This document shows positions 15,756-25,317 of a DNA stretch of 64,000 nucleotides, in pieces. Origin of the DNA: Halomonas rhizosphaerae (GTDB lineage Bacteria > Pseudomonadota > Gammaproteobacteria > Pseudomonadales > Halomonadaceae). The notes below the pieces were generated by a model, which saw only the letters and a list, made by a program, of their open reading frames with translations, made no database searches and was not told where the DNA came from. The first letter of the stretch is position 1. Each line of letters begins with the position of its first letter. Position numbers and translations under genes: made by a program. The stretch covers positions 1 through 64,000 of the forward strand of contig NZ_JASCQP010000038.1 in assembly GCF_030010555.1 (NCBI RefSeq), written 5' to 3'.

Positions 15756-17042
15756 TCAGCTTTCTACCACCTTCAGGTGCGGGGCGGTATGGCCGAGGTT
15801 CTCCAGCAGGCTCTCGCTGTACCAGTCGATGAAGTCGATCACCCCGAACTCGTAGGTCTCCGAGTAGGGGCCGGGCTCGTAGCCCCGGGAGTTGATCCCG
15901 CGCTGATTCTCCTCCGCCAGGCGACGATCCTGCTCATTGGTGGCGTCCCACACGCGGCGCAGCTGGGTCGGGTCGTAATCGACGCCCTCCACGGCGTCCT
16001 TGTGGACCAGCCACTTGGTGGTCACCACCGTCTGCTGGGGCCCCAGCGGCATCACCCGGAACACCACGGCATGGTCGCCCATGAAGTGGTTCCAGGAGTT
16101 GGGCAGGTGCAGGATGCGCAGCGAGCCCATGTCGGGGCTCTCGAGCCGACCCATCAGCTTGCGGCATCCCGGCCGGCCATCGATGGTCATCGACACCGTG
16201 CCCTCCAGCAGCGGGGTGCGGGTCAGGCGGTTGCGCTTGCCCAGGCGGCTGAGCTGCCAGGGCACGCCCATCGCATCCCACTGCTGCTGCTTGCGCTCCA
16301 CCAGCGCCCTGTAGGACGGCGTGGCGCGCGGGTCGTCGCTGTCGTCGAACTCCTGCAGCGAGTTGAGCAGCTCCGGATGGGCGCCGTTGCAGTGGTAGCA
16401 CTCGCGGTTGTTCTCGATCACCAGCTTCCAGTTGGCCTGCTCGACGATGCTGGATTCCACCGCCACCTTGACGTTCTCCATGTCGTAGGGGGCGAGGTAG
16501 TGCTCCAGTCTCTCGAGGAAGTCGTCGATGGCCGGCGGCTCCTCGGCCAGGCTGACGAAGAGGTAGCCGCCGGCGCTGCGCACGTTCACGGGCTTGAGCC
16601 CGTAGGCGGCGAGGTCGAAGTTCGTGCCCATGTCGCTGCCGGCGAACAGCAGCCGGCCGTCCAGTTCGTAGGTCCACTGGTGGTAGGGGCAGACCAGCTT
16701 GGCCACTTTGCCCTTGTCGCTGACGCAGAGCCGGGAGCCGCGATGCCGGCAGACGTTATGGAAGGCATGGATCTCGCCTTTATCGCCCCGCACGATGATC
16801 ACCGGGTTGTCGCCCACGTCCAGGGTCATGAAGTTGCCCTTGGCGGGAATCTCGCAGGTCATCCCGGCGAAAAGCCACTCCTTCTCGAAGATCTCCTGCA
16901 TGTCCAGGGCGAACAGCCGCGCATCGTTGTAGAAGGGCTGGGGCAGCGAGAAGTGTCGCCGGCGATGGAGCAGCATCTCGGCGGTGGCTTCGCGTGCCGG
17001 TGCCAGGGGGTCATCCAGGCGAGCGGGAGACATGGGGTCCAT
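15756..17042 (-). CDS. gbcA: Glycine betaine monooxygenase, Rieske oxygenase subunit
   Basis: Ring-hydroxylating-type oxygenase of 428 residues that N-demethylates glycine betaine to dimethylglycine, releasing formaldehyde. The Rieske [2Fe-2S] motif CRHRG...CPYHQW lies near residues 97-120, and the mononuclear iron region NNRECYHCNGAHPELL near 215. It pairs with its reductase GbcB, transcribed divergently from 17373, as in Pseudomonas. Formaldehyde goes to FdhA. Expression is probably induced from the 330-base divergent region by a GbdR-type AraC activator not encoded in this window. Confidence 0.95.
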   Translation of the reverse strand: MDPMSPARLDDPLAPAREATAEMLLHRRRHFSLPQPFYNDARLFALDMQEIFEKEWLFAGMTCEIPAKGNFMTLDVGDNPVIIVRGDKGEIHAFHNVCRHRGSRLCVSDKGKVAKLVCPYHQWTYELDGRLLFAGSDMGTNFDLAAYGLKPVNVRSAGGYLFVSLAEEPPAIDDFLERLEHYLAPYDMENVKVAVESSIVEQANWKLVIENNRECYHCNGAHPELLNSLQEFDDSDDPRATPSYRALVERKQQQWDAMGVPWQLSRLGKRNRLTRTPLLEGTVSMTIDGRPGCRKLMGRLESPDMGSLRILHLPNSWNHFMGDHAVVFRVMPLGPQQTVVTTKWLVHKDAVEGVDYDPTQLRRVWDATNEQDRRLAEENQRGINSRGYEPGPYSETYEFGVIDFIDWYSESLLENLGHTAPHLKVVES

Positions 17043-17372
17043 GACGATACGTCCTCTAGCAGGGCCGCTTGGGCGGCCTCGGGGTTGTTCAGGGAAAACC
17101 GGGGTCCTGTGGATGGCCGCTCACGGACGAAGATGGTGGCGGATTGCGGCGAGTGTGGATCAGCCGCCCGGCGGGCAATTGTCTGGCCGCGACGCGCGAT
17201 GATGCGGCAGCGACGCGACAGGCAACAACGGGAGGCAAGGCAGGAGGTCACGGGCATGTCCGTGTCGCTGGCAGGCAAGTCGCGGCGCCTCAGGCTGCGC
17301 AGAATGCGCTCAACGGCAGGCGGTGGTACCGCGGTCGGAGACCCTCATGCTGCAGCCCGGGCGATACGACAA
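17043..17372. promoter_or_regulatory. Divergent gbcA-gbcB control region with direct repeats
   Basis: A 330-base non-coding region between divergent betaine monooxygenase genes. GCGACGCG occurs twice, at 17189-17196 and 17210-17217, 21 bases apart. That spacing is two helical turns and is typical of paired half-sites for AraC-family activators, so it is a candidate GbdR-type operator. A small hairpin (CCGCCCGGCGGG, near 17164) is adjacent. No convincing sigma-70 promoter was found by eye. Confidence 0.45.
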
Positions 17373-18479
17373 ATGACAACGAGCTTCCTCAATCCCGTCA
17401 GCACCCAGACCTGGACCAACGGCCGTCACCTGGTGCGCTGCGTCAAGGTGATCCAGGAAACCTGGGATACCCGCACCTTCTGCTTCATGGCCGAGCAGCC
17501 CGTGATGTTTTTCTTCAAGCCGGGGCAGTTCGTGACCCTGGAGCTGGAGATCGATGGCCAGCAGGTGATGCGCTCCTACACCATCTCCAGCTCGCCGTCG
17601 GTGCCCTACAGCTTCTCGATTACCGTCAAGCGCATCCCCGGGGGGATGGTCTCGAACTGGCTGCACGACAACCTCGGGGTCAACGATGAGCTGGCGGTGC
17701 ACGGGCCGGTCGGCAACTTCAACGTCATCGACTACCCGGCGGAGAAGATCCTGATGCTCTCCGGCGGGGTCGGGATCACCCCCCTGATGTCCATGGTGCG
17801 CTGGTTCTTCGACACCAATGCGGCGGTGGACCTGCAGTTCGTGCACAGCGCGCGGACGCCGCGCGACATCATCTTCCACCGCGAACTCGAGCACATCTTC
17901 TCGCGGATTCCCGAGTTCAAACTGCATATCGTCTGTGAGCGCAGCGACGAGCTGGGCGAGGCCTGGGCCGGCTTCCGTGGCTACCTCAGCCAGGCGATGA
18001 TGGAGCTGATGGCACCGGACTTCATGGACCGCGAGATCTTCTGCTGCGGCCCCACGCCCTACATGCAGGCCATCAAGCAGCTGCTCCGGGCCCAGGGCTT
18101 CGATATGAACCGCTACCACGAGGAGTCCTTCGGTGCCACGCCGGTCGAGGTGCAGGAGGAGGTACTGGAGCATGCCGAGCAGGCCGAGGTCGAGGCCGAG
18201 GAGTTCGACGTGGCCGAGATGCTCAGTGTCGAGTTCAGCACGAGCGGCAAGAGCGTACGCGTCCAGCCGGGTGAGACAGTGCACTCAGCGGCGGCCAAGT
18301 TGGGGCTGCATATTCCCAAGGCCTGCGGCATGGGGATCTGCGGGACCTGCCGGGTGCCCCTCAGCGCCGGTCAGGTCGACATGGAGCACAACGGCGGTAT
18401 CACCGACGAGGACGTCGCCGAGGGCTATATCCTCTCCTGCTGCAGCAAGCCGCTGGGCGACGTGGTGGTGGAATATTGA
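17373..18479 (+). CDS. gbcB: Glycine betaine monooxygenase reductase subunit
   Basis: Electron-transfer partner of GbcA, 368 residues. An FNR-type FAD domain (RSYTISSSPS near residue 65) and an NAD domain (LSGGVGITPLMSM near 128; FCCGPTPYM near 220) are followed by a C-terminal plant-type [2Fe-2S] ferredoxin domain (CGMGICGTC, then a distal Cys in SCCSKPLG). The start is the ATG at 17373, giving MTTSFLNPVSTQTW, which aligns with the known GbcB N-terminus; the frame stays open far upstream, antisense to gbcA, which is not coding. No good ribosome site precedes it. Confidence 0.93.
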   Translation: MTTSFLNPVSTQTWTNGRHLVRCVKVIQETWDTRTFCFMAEQPVMFFFKPGQFVTLELEIDGQQVMRSYTISSSPSVPYSFSITVKRIPGGMVSNWLHDNLGVNDELAVHGPVGNFNVIDYPAEKILMLSGGVGITPLMSMVRWFFDTNAAVDLQFVHSARTPRDIIFHRELEHIFSRIPEFKLHIVCERSDELGEAWAGFRGYLSQAMMELMAPDFMDREIFCCGPTPYMQAIKQLLRAQGFDMNRYHEESFGATPVEVQEEVLEHAEQAEVEAEEFDVAEMLSVEFSTSGKSVRVQPGETVHSAAAKLGLHIPKACGMGICGTCRVPLSAGQVDMEHNGGITDEDVAEGYILSCCSKPLGDVVVEY

Positions 18480-18626
18480 CCGCTCCGCGCCGTATCGGCT
18501 CGAACTGCGGGGCGCCTCAGGTCCCTTCCGGGCGCCTGCCTCGCGCAATGACGGCGGTGTCGTTTCCAGAATACCTCGTGCGCCTCTTTCTCTTAACGTA
18601 ACAAAGCCAACCACCAGGGTGATGCC

Positions 18627-19925
18627 ATGAACGCCAACAACCTTACAACAACCGACCCGCAGATCGCCGCCGCCATCGCCGACGAGGTGGCCCGCCAGGA
18701 GGCACACGTCGAGCTGATCGCCTCGGAGAACTACGCCAGCCACGCCGTGATGGAGGCCCAGGGCACCCAGCTCACCAACAAGTACGCCGAGGGCTATCCG
18801 GGCAAGCGCTACTACGGCGGCTGCGAGCATGTCGACGTGGTCGAGCAGCTGGCTATCGACCGCGCCTGCGACCTGTTCGGCGCCGACTACGCCAACGTCC
18901 AGCCGCACTCCGGCGCCCAGGCCAACGCCGCGGCCTTCATGGCCCTGGTCTCGCCGGGCGACACCGTGCTGGGCATGAGCCTGGCCCACGGCGGCCACCT
19001 GACCCACGGCGCGGCGCCCAACTTCTCGGGCAAGCATTATCACGCCATCCAGTATGGCCTGAACCCGGAGACCGGCGAGATCGACTACGCCGAGGTCGAG
19101 CGCCTGGCGCGCAGCCACAAGCCGAAGATGATCATCGCCGGCTTCTCCGCTTACTCCCGGGTGGTCGACTGGCGCCGATTCCGCGCCATCGCCGACGAGG
19201 TCGGCGCCTGGCTGCTAGTCGACATGGCCCATGTCGCCGGCCTGGTCGCCGCCGGTCACTACCCGAGCCCGCTGCCCCATGCCCACGTGGTCACCACCAC
19301 CACCCACAAGACGCTGCGCGGCCCGCGTGGCGGCCTGATCCTCTCCGCCCACGGCGACGAGGGGCTCTACAAGAAGCTCAACGGCGCGGTCTTCCCGGGC
19401 CAGCAGGGCGGCCCGCTGATGCATGTGATCGCCGCCAAGGCGGTGGCCTTCAAGGAGGCCATGAGCCAGGACTTCGTACGCTACCAGCAGCGGGTGATCG
19501 ACAACGCCCGGGCGATGGCTACCGTGTTCCTCGACCGCGGCTATGACGTGGTCTCCGGCGGCACCGACGATCATCTGTTCCTGGTCTCGCTGATCCGCCA
19601 AGGCGTCACCGGCAAGGACGCCGATGCGGCGCTGGGTCGGGCCCATGTCACCGTCAACAAGAACGCGGTGCCCAATGACCCCCAGAGCCCCTTCGTGACC
19701 TCGGGCCTGCGCATCGGCACCCCGGCGGTGACCACCCGCGGCTTCGGCCAGGCCGACTGCGAGGCCCTGGCCGGCTGGATCTGCGACATCCTCGACACCC
19801 TGGCCGCCGAGGCCGACACCACCGAGGTCGAGTCCGAGGTGCGTGGCAAGGTCGCCGAGCTGTGCAACCGCCACCCCGTCTATGCCAAGGCCGTCGCCGA
19901 GCAGGCCGGCACTGCCACCGCGTGA
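18627..19925 (+). CDS. glyA: Serine hydroxymethyltransferase
   Basis: PLP enzyme of 432 residues interconverting glycine + methylene-THF and serine; cytosolic tetramer. Seen: LIASENY near the N-terminus, [18 protein letters not shown], and the PLP lysine in [14 protein letters not shown] near residue 232. It leads the sarcosine oxidase genes (soxB starts 44 bases downstream), an arrangement seen in betaine-degrading Pseudomonas, where it turns glycine plus the THF-bound methyl carbon from sarcosine into serine. It may be a second, catabolic glyA copy beside a housekeeping one elsewhere. Confidence 0.96.
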   Translation: MNANNLTTTDPQIAAAIADEVARQEAHVELIASENYASHAVMEAQGTQLTNKYAEGYPGKRYYGGCEHVDVVEQLAIDRACDLFGADYANVQPHSGAQANAAAFMALVSPGDTVLGMSLAHGGHLTHGAAPNFSGKHYHAIQYGLNPETGEIDYAEVERLARSHKPKMIIAGFSAYSRVVDWRRFRAIADEVGAWLLVDMAHVAGLVAAGHYPSPLPHAHVVTTTTHKTLRGPRGGLILSAHGDEGLYKKLNGAVFPGQQGGPLMHVIAAKAVAFKEAMSQDFVRYQQRVIDNARAMATVFLDRGYDVVSGGTDDHLFLVSLIRQGVTGKDADAALGRAHVTVNKNAVPNDPQSPFVTSGLRIGTPAVTTRGFGQADCEALAGWICDILDTLAAEADTTEVESEVRGKVAELCNRHPVYAKAVAEQAGTATA

Positions 19926-19932
19926 GCCCGTT

Positions 19933-19950
19933 CCCGCCGGCCCCGGCGGG
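19933..19950. other. Short GC hairpin between glyA and soxB
   Basis: CCCGCCGG (19933-19940) pairs with CCGGCGGG (19943-19950). It lacks a T-tract, so it is more likely an mRNA processing or stability element than a full terminator. Confidence 0.35.
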
Positions 19951-19968
19951 ACCCTCGAGGAGATCCCT

Positions 19969-21219
19969 ATGCAACGTTATTCAGGCTTCGGGCTGGTCAA
20001 GCACGCACTTAGCCATCACGAGAACTGGCAGCGCCAGTGGCGCAACCCGACGCCCAAGAAGGCCTACGACGTCATCATCATCGGTGGCGGCGGTCATGGC
20101 CTGGGGACCGCCTATTACCTGGCCAAGGAATTCGGCATCACCAACGTCGCCGTGATCGAGAAGGGCTGGCTGGGCGGCGGCAACACCGCGCGTAATACGA
20201 CCATCGTGCGCTCCAACTACCTGTGGGACGAGGCGGCGGCCCTGTATGAGCACTCCATGAAGCTGTGGGAGGGCCTGTCCCAGGATATCAACTACAACGT
20301 CATGTTCTCCCAGCGCGGCGTGCTCAACCTGGGGCATACCCTTCAGGACATGCGCGACATCCAGCGCCGGGTCAACGCCAACCGCCTGAACGGCATCGAC
20401 GGCGAGGTGCTCGACGCCAAGGGCGTCCAGGAGCTGGTGCCGATCATGGACTGCTCGAAGAATGCCCGCTACCCGGTGCTGGGGGCCTCCTGGCAGCCGC
20501 GTGCCGGCGTGGCGCGCCACGACGCCGTGGCCTGGGGCTTCGCCCGGGCGGCCGACGCCCACGGCGTTGACATCCTCCAGCAGACCGAGGTCACCGGCTT
20601 CAAGATCCGCGACGGCCAGGTCTACGGGGTGCACACCAACCGCGGCGACATCGAGGCCAAGACCGTCGGCTGCGTGACCGCCGGCAACTCCGGCGTGCTG
20701 GCCGGCATGGCAGGCCTCAAGCTGCCGCTGGAGTCGCATCCGCTGCAGGCGCTGGTCTCCGAGCCCCTCAAGCCGGTGCTCGACACCGTGGTGATGTCCA
20801 ACCACGTGCACGGCTACATCAGCCAGTCCGACAAGGGCGACCTGGTCATCGGCGCGGGCATCGACGGCTACAACGGCTACGGGCAGCGCGGCAGCTACCC
20901 CACCGTGGAGCACACCCTGCAGGCCATCGTCGAGATGTTCCCGATCTTCTCCCGAGTGCGTATGAACCGCCAGTGGGGCGGCATCGTCGACACCTGCCCG
21001 GATGCCTGTCCGATCCTCTCCAAGACCAAGGTCAAGGGGCTGTACTTCAACTGTGGCTGGGGCACCGGCGGCTTCAAGGCCACGCCGGGGTCGGCCCATG
21101 TGTTCGCCGCCAGCCTCGCCAAGGGCGAGATGCACCCGATCGCTGAGCCGTTCTCCATCGATCGCTTCAACACCGGGGCGCTGGTCGACGAGCACGGCGC
21201 CGCCGGTGTGGCCCACTAA
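19969..21219 (+). CDS. soxB: Sarcosine oxidase subunit beta
   Basis: FAD/FMN subunit of heterotetrameric sarcosine oxidase, 416 residues, the standard family length. The dinucleotide motif [18 protein letters not shown] lies near residue 34, and the conserved [12 protein letters not shown] region near 362. It catalyses sarcosine + O2 (+THF) to glycine, H2O2 and methylene-THF together with SoxA, SoxD and SoxG. The start ATG 19969 lies behind GAGGAGATC; the open frame extends back into glyA and is not used. Confidence 0.95.
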   Translation: MQRYSGFGLVKHALSHHENWQRQWRNPTPKKAYDVIIIGGGGHGLGTAYYLAKEFGITNVAVIEKGWLGGGNTARNTTIVRSNYLWDEAAALYEHSMKLWEGLSQDINYNVMFSQRGVLNLGHTLQDMRDIQRRVNANRLNGIDGEVLDAKGVQELVPIMDCSKNARYPVLGASWQPRAGVARHDAVAWGFARAADAHGVDILQQTEVTGFKIRDGQVYGVHTNRGDIEAKTVGCVTAGNSGVLAGMAGLKLPLESHPLQALVSEPLKPVLDTVVMSNHVHGYISQSDKGDLVIGAGIDGYNGYGQRGSYPTVEHTLQAIVEMFPIFSRVRMNRQWGGIVDTCPDACPILSKTKVKGLYFNCGWGTGGFKATPGSAHVFAASLAKGEMHPIAEPFSIDRFNTGALVDEHGAAGVAH

Positions 21220-21231
21220 GGAGATTTCGCC

Positions 21232-21582
21232 ATGTTCTATATCCATTGTCCCTACTGCGGCGAGCTCCGGGAGGAGGAGGAATTTCATCCCAAGGGCCAG
21301 GCGCATATCGCGCGGCCCGAGGACCCCGAGTCCTGCAGCGACGAGGAGTGGGGCGACTACCTGTTCTTCCGCGACAACCCCCGCGGCATCCACCACGAGC
21401 TGTGGGTACACGCCGTGGGCTGCCGCAAGTTCTTCAACATCACCCGTCACACCGTGACCTACGAGATCCTCGAGACCTACAAGATGGGCGAGCAGCCGAG
21501 GTTCACCGCCGAGCATCCCGAGGGCCGGCCGTCCCAGGACGGCGTCGAACCGGCACCGCTTCGTGAAGGAGTCCGCGCATGA
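21232..21582 (+). CDS. soxD: Sarcosine oxidase subunit delta
   Basis: Small zinc-binding subunit (116 residues). Cys6 and Cys9 (HCPYCGE) plus His60 and Cys64 (WVHAVGCRKFF) match the zinc ligands known from the Corynebacterium enzyme. It starts behind AAGGAG 12 bases after soxB and overlaps the soxA start by ATGA, giving translational coupling. It is a structural part of the SoxBDAG complex. Confidence 0.95.
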   Translation: MFYIHCPYCGELREEEEFHPKGQAHIARPEDPESCSDEEWGDYLFFRDNPRGIHHELWVHAVGCRKFFNITRHTVTYEILETYKMGEQPRFTAEHPEGRPSQDGVEPAPLREGVRA

Positions 21583-24500
21583 GTCAGCTCAATCGTCTCG
21601 CCCGGGGCGGGCGCATCGACCGCTCCCGCAGGCTGAGCTTCACCTTCAACGGCAAGCGCTATCAGGGCCATGCCGGCGATACCCTGGCTTCGGCGCTGCT
21701 CGCCAATGGCGTCGACATCGTCAACCGCAGCTTCAAGTACTCGCGGCCCCGCGGCATCGTCGCCGCCGGCGCCGAGGAGCCCAATGCGGTGGTCCAGCTC
21801 GGCAAGACCGAGGCGGGCCAGGTGCCCAACGTGCGGGCCACCCAGCAAGCGCTGTTCGACGGCCTGGAGGCGCGCAGTACCAACGGCTGGCCGAACGTCC
21901 AGCGCGACCTGATGAGCCTGGTCGGCAAGCTGGGCGGCCAGTTCATGCCGCCGGGGTTCTACTACAAGACCTTCATGGCCCCGGCCTCGCTGTGGATGAC
22001 CTACGAGAAGTACATCCGCAAGAGCGCGGGCCTGGGGCGCAGCCCCATGGAGAACGACCCGGACATCTACGACCACCTGCACCAGCACTGCGACGTGCTG
22101 GTGATCGGCGCCGGTCCGGCGGGCCTCACCGCGGCCCTGGCCGCGGCGCGCAGCGGTGCGCGGGTGATCCTGGTCGATGAGCAGGAGGAGATGGGTGGCT
22201 CGCTGCTGGATACCCGCGAGCTGCTCGACGACAAGCCGGCGGATCAGTGGGTCACCGAGGCCCTGAAGGAACTGGCCGGCCTGGACAACGTCACCCTGCT
22301 GCCGCGCACCACCGCCAACGGCTATCACGACCACCACTTCGTGACCCTCCACGAGCGGCGTACCGAGCATCTCGCCGAGACCGCCCCGCTCAAGGACGGT
22401 CGTCGCCAGGTGCGCTCGCGCATGCACCGCGTGCGCGCCGGCCGCGTCGTGCTGGCCACCGGCGCCCACGAGCGCCCGCTGGTCTATGGCAACAACGACG
22501 TGCCGGGCAACCTGCTGGCCGGGGCGGTCTCGACCTATGTCCGTCGCTATGGCGTCGTGCCGGGCAAGCGGCTGGTGCTCTCCACCAGCAACGACCATGC
22601 CTATCGCGCCGCCCTGGACTGGCTGGAGAGCGGCCGCGAGGTGGTGGCCATCGCCGACGTCCGCGCCAACCCGGACGGTGAGCTGGTCGAGCAGGCCCGG
22701 GCCCAGGGTATCCGCATCATCGAAGGCGCGGCGGTGATCGAGGCCAAGGGCGACAGCCGGGTCAGCGGGGCGCGGGTGGCGAAGGTCGACCTGGATGGCT
22801 TCCGGGTCGCCGGCGCCGTCGAGACCCTGGATTGCGACACCATCGCCAGCTCCGGCGGCTACAGCCCGGTGATCCACCTGGCCTCGCACACCGGCGCCCG
22901 GCCGACCTGGCGCGACGATATCCTCGGCTTCGTGCCCACCCTAGTGAAGGGCGTGAGCGCGGCCGGCGGTGCCCAGGGCGTCTATGCCACCGCTGAGGTC
23001 CTGGCCGACGGCGTCGAGGCGGGCCGCCAGGCGGCCACCGAGGCCGGCCTCCCGGCGGCCTCGGTGAGCCTGCCCCGGGTCGCCGCGCGTCGCGACGGTA
23101 CGGCCTGCGCGCTCTACCAGGTTCCCCACGAGAAGCCGACCCTGCGCGGGCCCAAGCAGTTCGTCGATCTGCAGAACGACGTCACCGCGGCGGGTATCGA
23201 GGTGGCCACCCGCGAGGGCTTCGAGTCCATCGAGCACGTCAAGCGCTACACCGCCATGGGCTTCGGCACTGATCAGGGCAAGCTCGGCAACATCAATGGC
23301 ATGGCCATCGCCGCCCGCTTGTTGGGTCGCTCGATCCCCGAGGTCGGCACCACGGTGTTCCGTCCCAACTACACGCCGGTGACCTTCGGTGCCATCGTCG
23401 GCCGTCACTGCCGCGAGCTGTTCGATCCCGAGCGCTACACTGCGATGCACCAGTGGCACGTGGAGCACGGCGCCGAGTTCGAGGAGGTGGGGCAGTGGAA
23501 GCGCCCCTGGTACTTCCCGCGCCAGGTCAACGGCAAGACCGAGACCATGCACGAGGCGGTGGCCCGGGAGTGCCGGGCGGTGCGCGAGGCAGTGGGTATC
23601 CTGGATGCCTCCACCCTGGGCAAGATCGACATCCAGGGCCCGGACGCCCGAGAGTTCCTGGGGCGGGTCTACACCAACAAGTGGGCCCAGCTGGCCCCGG
23701 GGCGCGTGCGCTATGGCCTGATGTGCAAGGACGACGGCATGGTGTTCGACGACGGCACCACCAGCTGCCTGGGCGCGAACCACTTCCTGATGACCACCAC
23801 CACCGGCGGTGCCGCCGGCGTGCTGGAGTGGCTGGAACTGTGGCACCAGACCGAGTGGCCGGAGCTCGACGTCTACTTCACCTCGGTCACCGATCACTGG
23901 GCGACCATGACCGTCACCGGCCCGGAGGCGCGCAAGCTGATGGCCGAGATCACCGACATCGACCTGGACAAGGAAGCGTTCAAGTTCATGGACTGGCGCG
24001 AAGGCACCGTGGCCGGCGTGCCGGCGCGGGTGTTCCGCATCTCCTTCACCGGCGAGCTGGCCTACGAGATCAACGTCCAGGCCAACTATGCCCTGCATGT
24101 CTGGGAGACGCTGTTCGCGCATGGTGACAAGTACGGCCTGACGCCTTACGGCACCGAGACCATGCACGTGCTGCGCGCCGAGAAGGGCTTCATCATCGCC
24201 GGTCAGGAGACCGACGGCTCGGTGACCCCGGAGGACCTGGGCATGCACTGGGCGGTCGGCTACGACAAGCCGTTCTCCTGGATCGGCCAGCGGGCACTGA
24301 CCCGGCCGGATACCGCGCGCACCGACCGCAAGCAGTTGGTGGGCCTCAAGCCCAGGGACGCCAAGGTGGTGCTGGAGGAGGGCGCGCAGATCGTCTTCGA
24401 CCCGAACCACGCGATCCCCATGCCCATGGTGGGGCACGTGACCTCGAGCTACTACAGCCCGACCCTCGACTCGGGCTTCGCCCTGGCGGTGGTCAAGGGC

Positions 24501-24617
24501 GGTCAGCAGAAGATGGGCGAGACCGTCTATCTGCCCATGGCCGACGGCCAGGTCCATGAGGCCGAGATCGTCAGCCCCATCTTCCTCGATCCCAAGGGAG
24601 AGCGTCAGAATGTCTAA
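21579..24617 (+). CDS. soxA: Sarcosine oxidase subunit alpha
   Basis: Large subunit of 1012 residues. A short N-terminal 2Fe-2S-like fold domain lacking the cluster cysteines (RLSFTFNGKRYQGHAGDTLA) is followed by an NAD-binding Rossmann domain (VIGAGPAGLTAALAAARSGA near 172) and a C-terminal aminomethyltransferase (GcvT-like) domain from about residue 610 that binds THF. The folate domain passes the methyl carbon of sarcosine to THF. Its stop overlaps soxG by 8 bases. Confidence 0.95.
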   Translation: MSQLNRLARGGRIDRSRRLSFTFNGKRYQGHAGDTLASALLANGVDIVNRSFKYSRPRGIVAAGAEEPNAVVQLGKTEAGQVPNVRATQQALFDGLEARSTNGWPNVQRDLMSLVGKLGGQFMPPGFYYKTFMAPASLWMTYEKYIRKSAGLGRSPMENDPDIYDHLHQHCDVLVIGAGPAGLTAALAAARSGARVILVDEQEEMGGSLLDTRELLDDKPADQWVTEALKELAGLDNVTLLPRTTANGYHDHHFVTLHERRTEHLAETAPLKDGRRQVRSRMHRVRAGRVVLATGAHERPLVYGNNDVPGNLLAGAVSTYVRRYGVVPGKRLVLSTSNDHAYRAALDWLESGREVVAIADVRANPDGELVEQARAQGIRIIEGAAVIEAKGDSRVSGARVAKVDLDGFRVAGAVETLDCDTIASSGGYSPVIHLASHTGARPTWRDDILGFVPTLVKGVSAAGGAQGVYATAEVLADGVEAGRQAATEAGLPAASVSLPRVAARRDGTACALYQVPHEKPTLRGPKQFVDLQNDVTAAGIEVATREGFESIEHVKRYTAMGFGTDQGKLGNINGMAIAARLLGRSIPEVGTTVFRPNYTPVTFGAIVGRHCRELFDPERYTAMHQWHVEHGAEFEEVGQWKRPWYFPRQVNGKTETMHEAVARECRAVREAVGILDASTLGKIDIQGPDAREFLGRVYTNKWAQLAPGRVRYGLMCKDDGMVFDDGTTSCLGANHFLMTTTTGGAAGVLEWLELWHQTEWPELDVYFTSVTDHWATMTVTGPEARKLMAEITDIDLDKEAFKFMDWREGTVAGVPARVFRISFTGELAYEINVQANYALHVWETLFAHGDKYGLTPYGTETMHVLRAEKGFIIAGQETDGSVTPEDLGMHWAVGYDKPFSWIGQRALTRPDTARTDRKQLVGLKPRDAKVVLEEGAQIVFDPNHAIPMPMVGHVTSSYYSPTLDSGFALAVVKGGQQKMGETVYLPMADGQVHEAEIVSPIFLDPKGERQNV

Positions 24618-25245
24618 CGTCGCAACCTTCGATACCCGCACCGAGGCCAAGATCCCGGTGGAGTCGCCGCTGGCCTATTCCTACCGCCGCTCGGGGGCCC
24701 CGGCCCCCACCGGCAAGAGCCGGGTGGTGCTGCGCGAGCGGCCCTTCCTCGGCCACCTGATCCTGCGCGGTGGCGCCATCGTCCTCGACGAGGCGGTGCG
24801 CGAGGTGCTCGGTGTCTCGCTGCCGGGCGAGCCCCAGGGCCTGGTGCAGGACGCCGACGGCGAGCGCAGCGTCCAGTGGCTGTCGCCGGACGAGTGGCTG
24901 GTCATCGTGCCCGGTGGCGAGGAGTTCACGCTCGAGAACCGGCTGCGTGAGGCCCTGGGCGATGCCCACTTCGCCATCAGCAACGCCAGCGGCGGCCAGA
25001 CCCTGGTCGAGCTCGAGGGCGAGGCCGCCCGGGAGCTGTTGATGAAGTCGGTGATCTACGACGTCCACCCCAGCCAATTCCCGGTGGGCAAGGGCGTGAC
25101 CACGGTGTTCGCCAAGACCACGGTGATCCTGCGCCGCCCAGACGAGCTGCGCTGGGAGCTGGTGGTGCGCCGCAGCTTCGCCGATTATACCTACCGCTGG
25201 CTGCTGGATGCCGGCGACGAGTACGGCATCGGCGTTAAGGGCTGA
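24610..25245 (+). CDS. soxG: Sarcosine oxidase subunit gamma
   Basis: GcvT-like gamma subunit, 211 residues, starting inside the soxA end (ATGTCTAAC). The NASGGQTLVELEG region near residue 127 and the C-terminal VRRSFADYTYRWL are typical of SoxG. It completes the heterotetramer and is followed by a terminator-like hairpin before purU. Confidence 0.93.
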   Translation: MSNVATFDTRTEAKIPVESPLAYSYRRSGAPAPTGKSRVVLRERPFLGHLILRGGAIVLDEAVREVLGVSLPGEPQGLVQDADGERSVQWLSPDEWLVIVPGGEEFTLENRLREALGDAHFAISNASGGQTLVELEGEAARELLMKSVIYDVHPSQFPVGKGVTTVFAKTTVILRRPDELRWELVVRRSFADYTYRWLLDAGDEYGIGVKG

Positions 25246-25274
25246 GCCGGGCCCCGTGCCGCGAGGCGCTTGCC

Positions 25275-25299
25275 AGGGCCGGGTTCCCCCGGCCCTTTT
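25275..25299 (+). terminator. Terminator/attenuator between soxG and purU
   Basis: AGGGCCGGG (25275-25283) pairs with CCCGGCCCT (25288-25296) around TTCC and is followed by TTTC. purU starts 19 bases later on the same strand, so partial read-through is expected to lower purU relative to sox. Confidence 0.65.
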
Positions 25300-25317
25300 C
25301 GACAGGAGATTTCCCCC

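Noticed and set aside
15777..17372. In-frame extension upstream of gbcB
   Set aside because: It runs antisense through gbcA; known GbcB proteins begin at the equivalent of 17373.
18480..18626. Glycine riboswitch upstream of glyA
   Set aside because: The gap holds a GC hairpin, but I could not find the conserved glycine-aptamer core in it.
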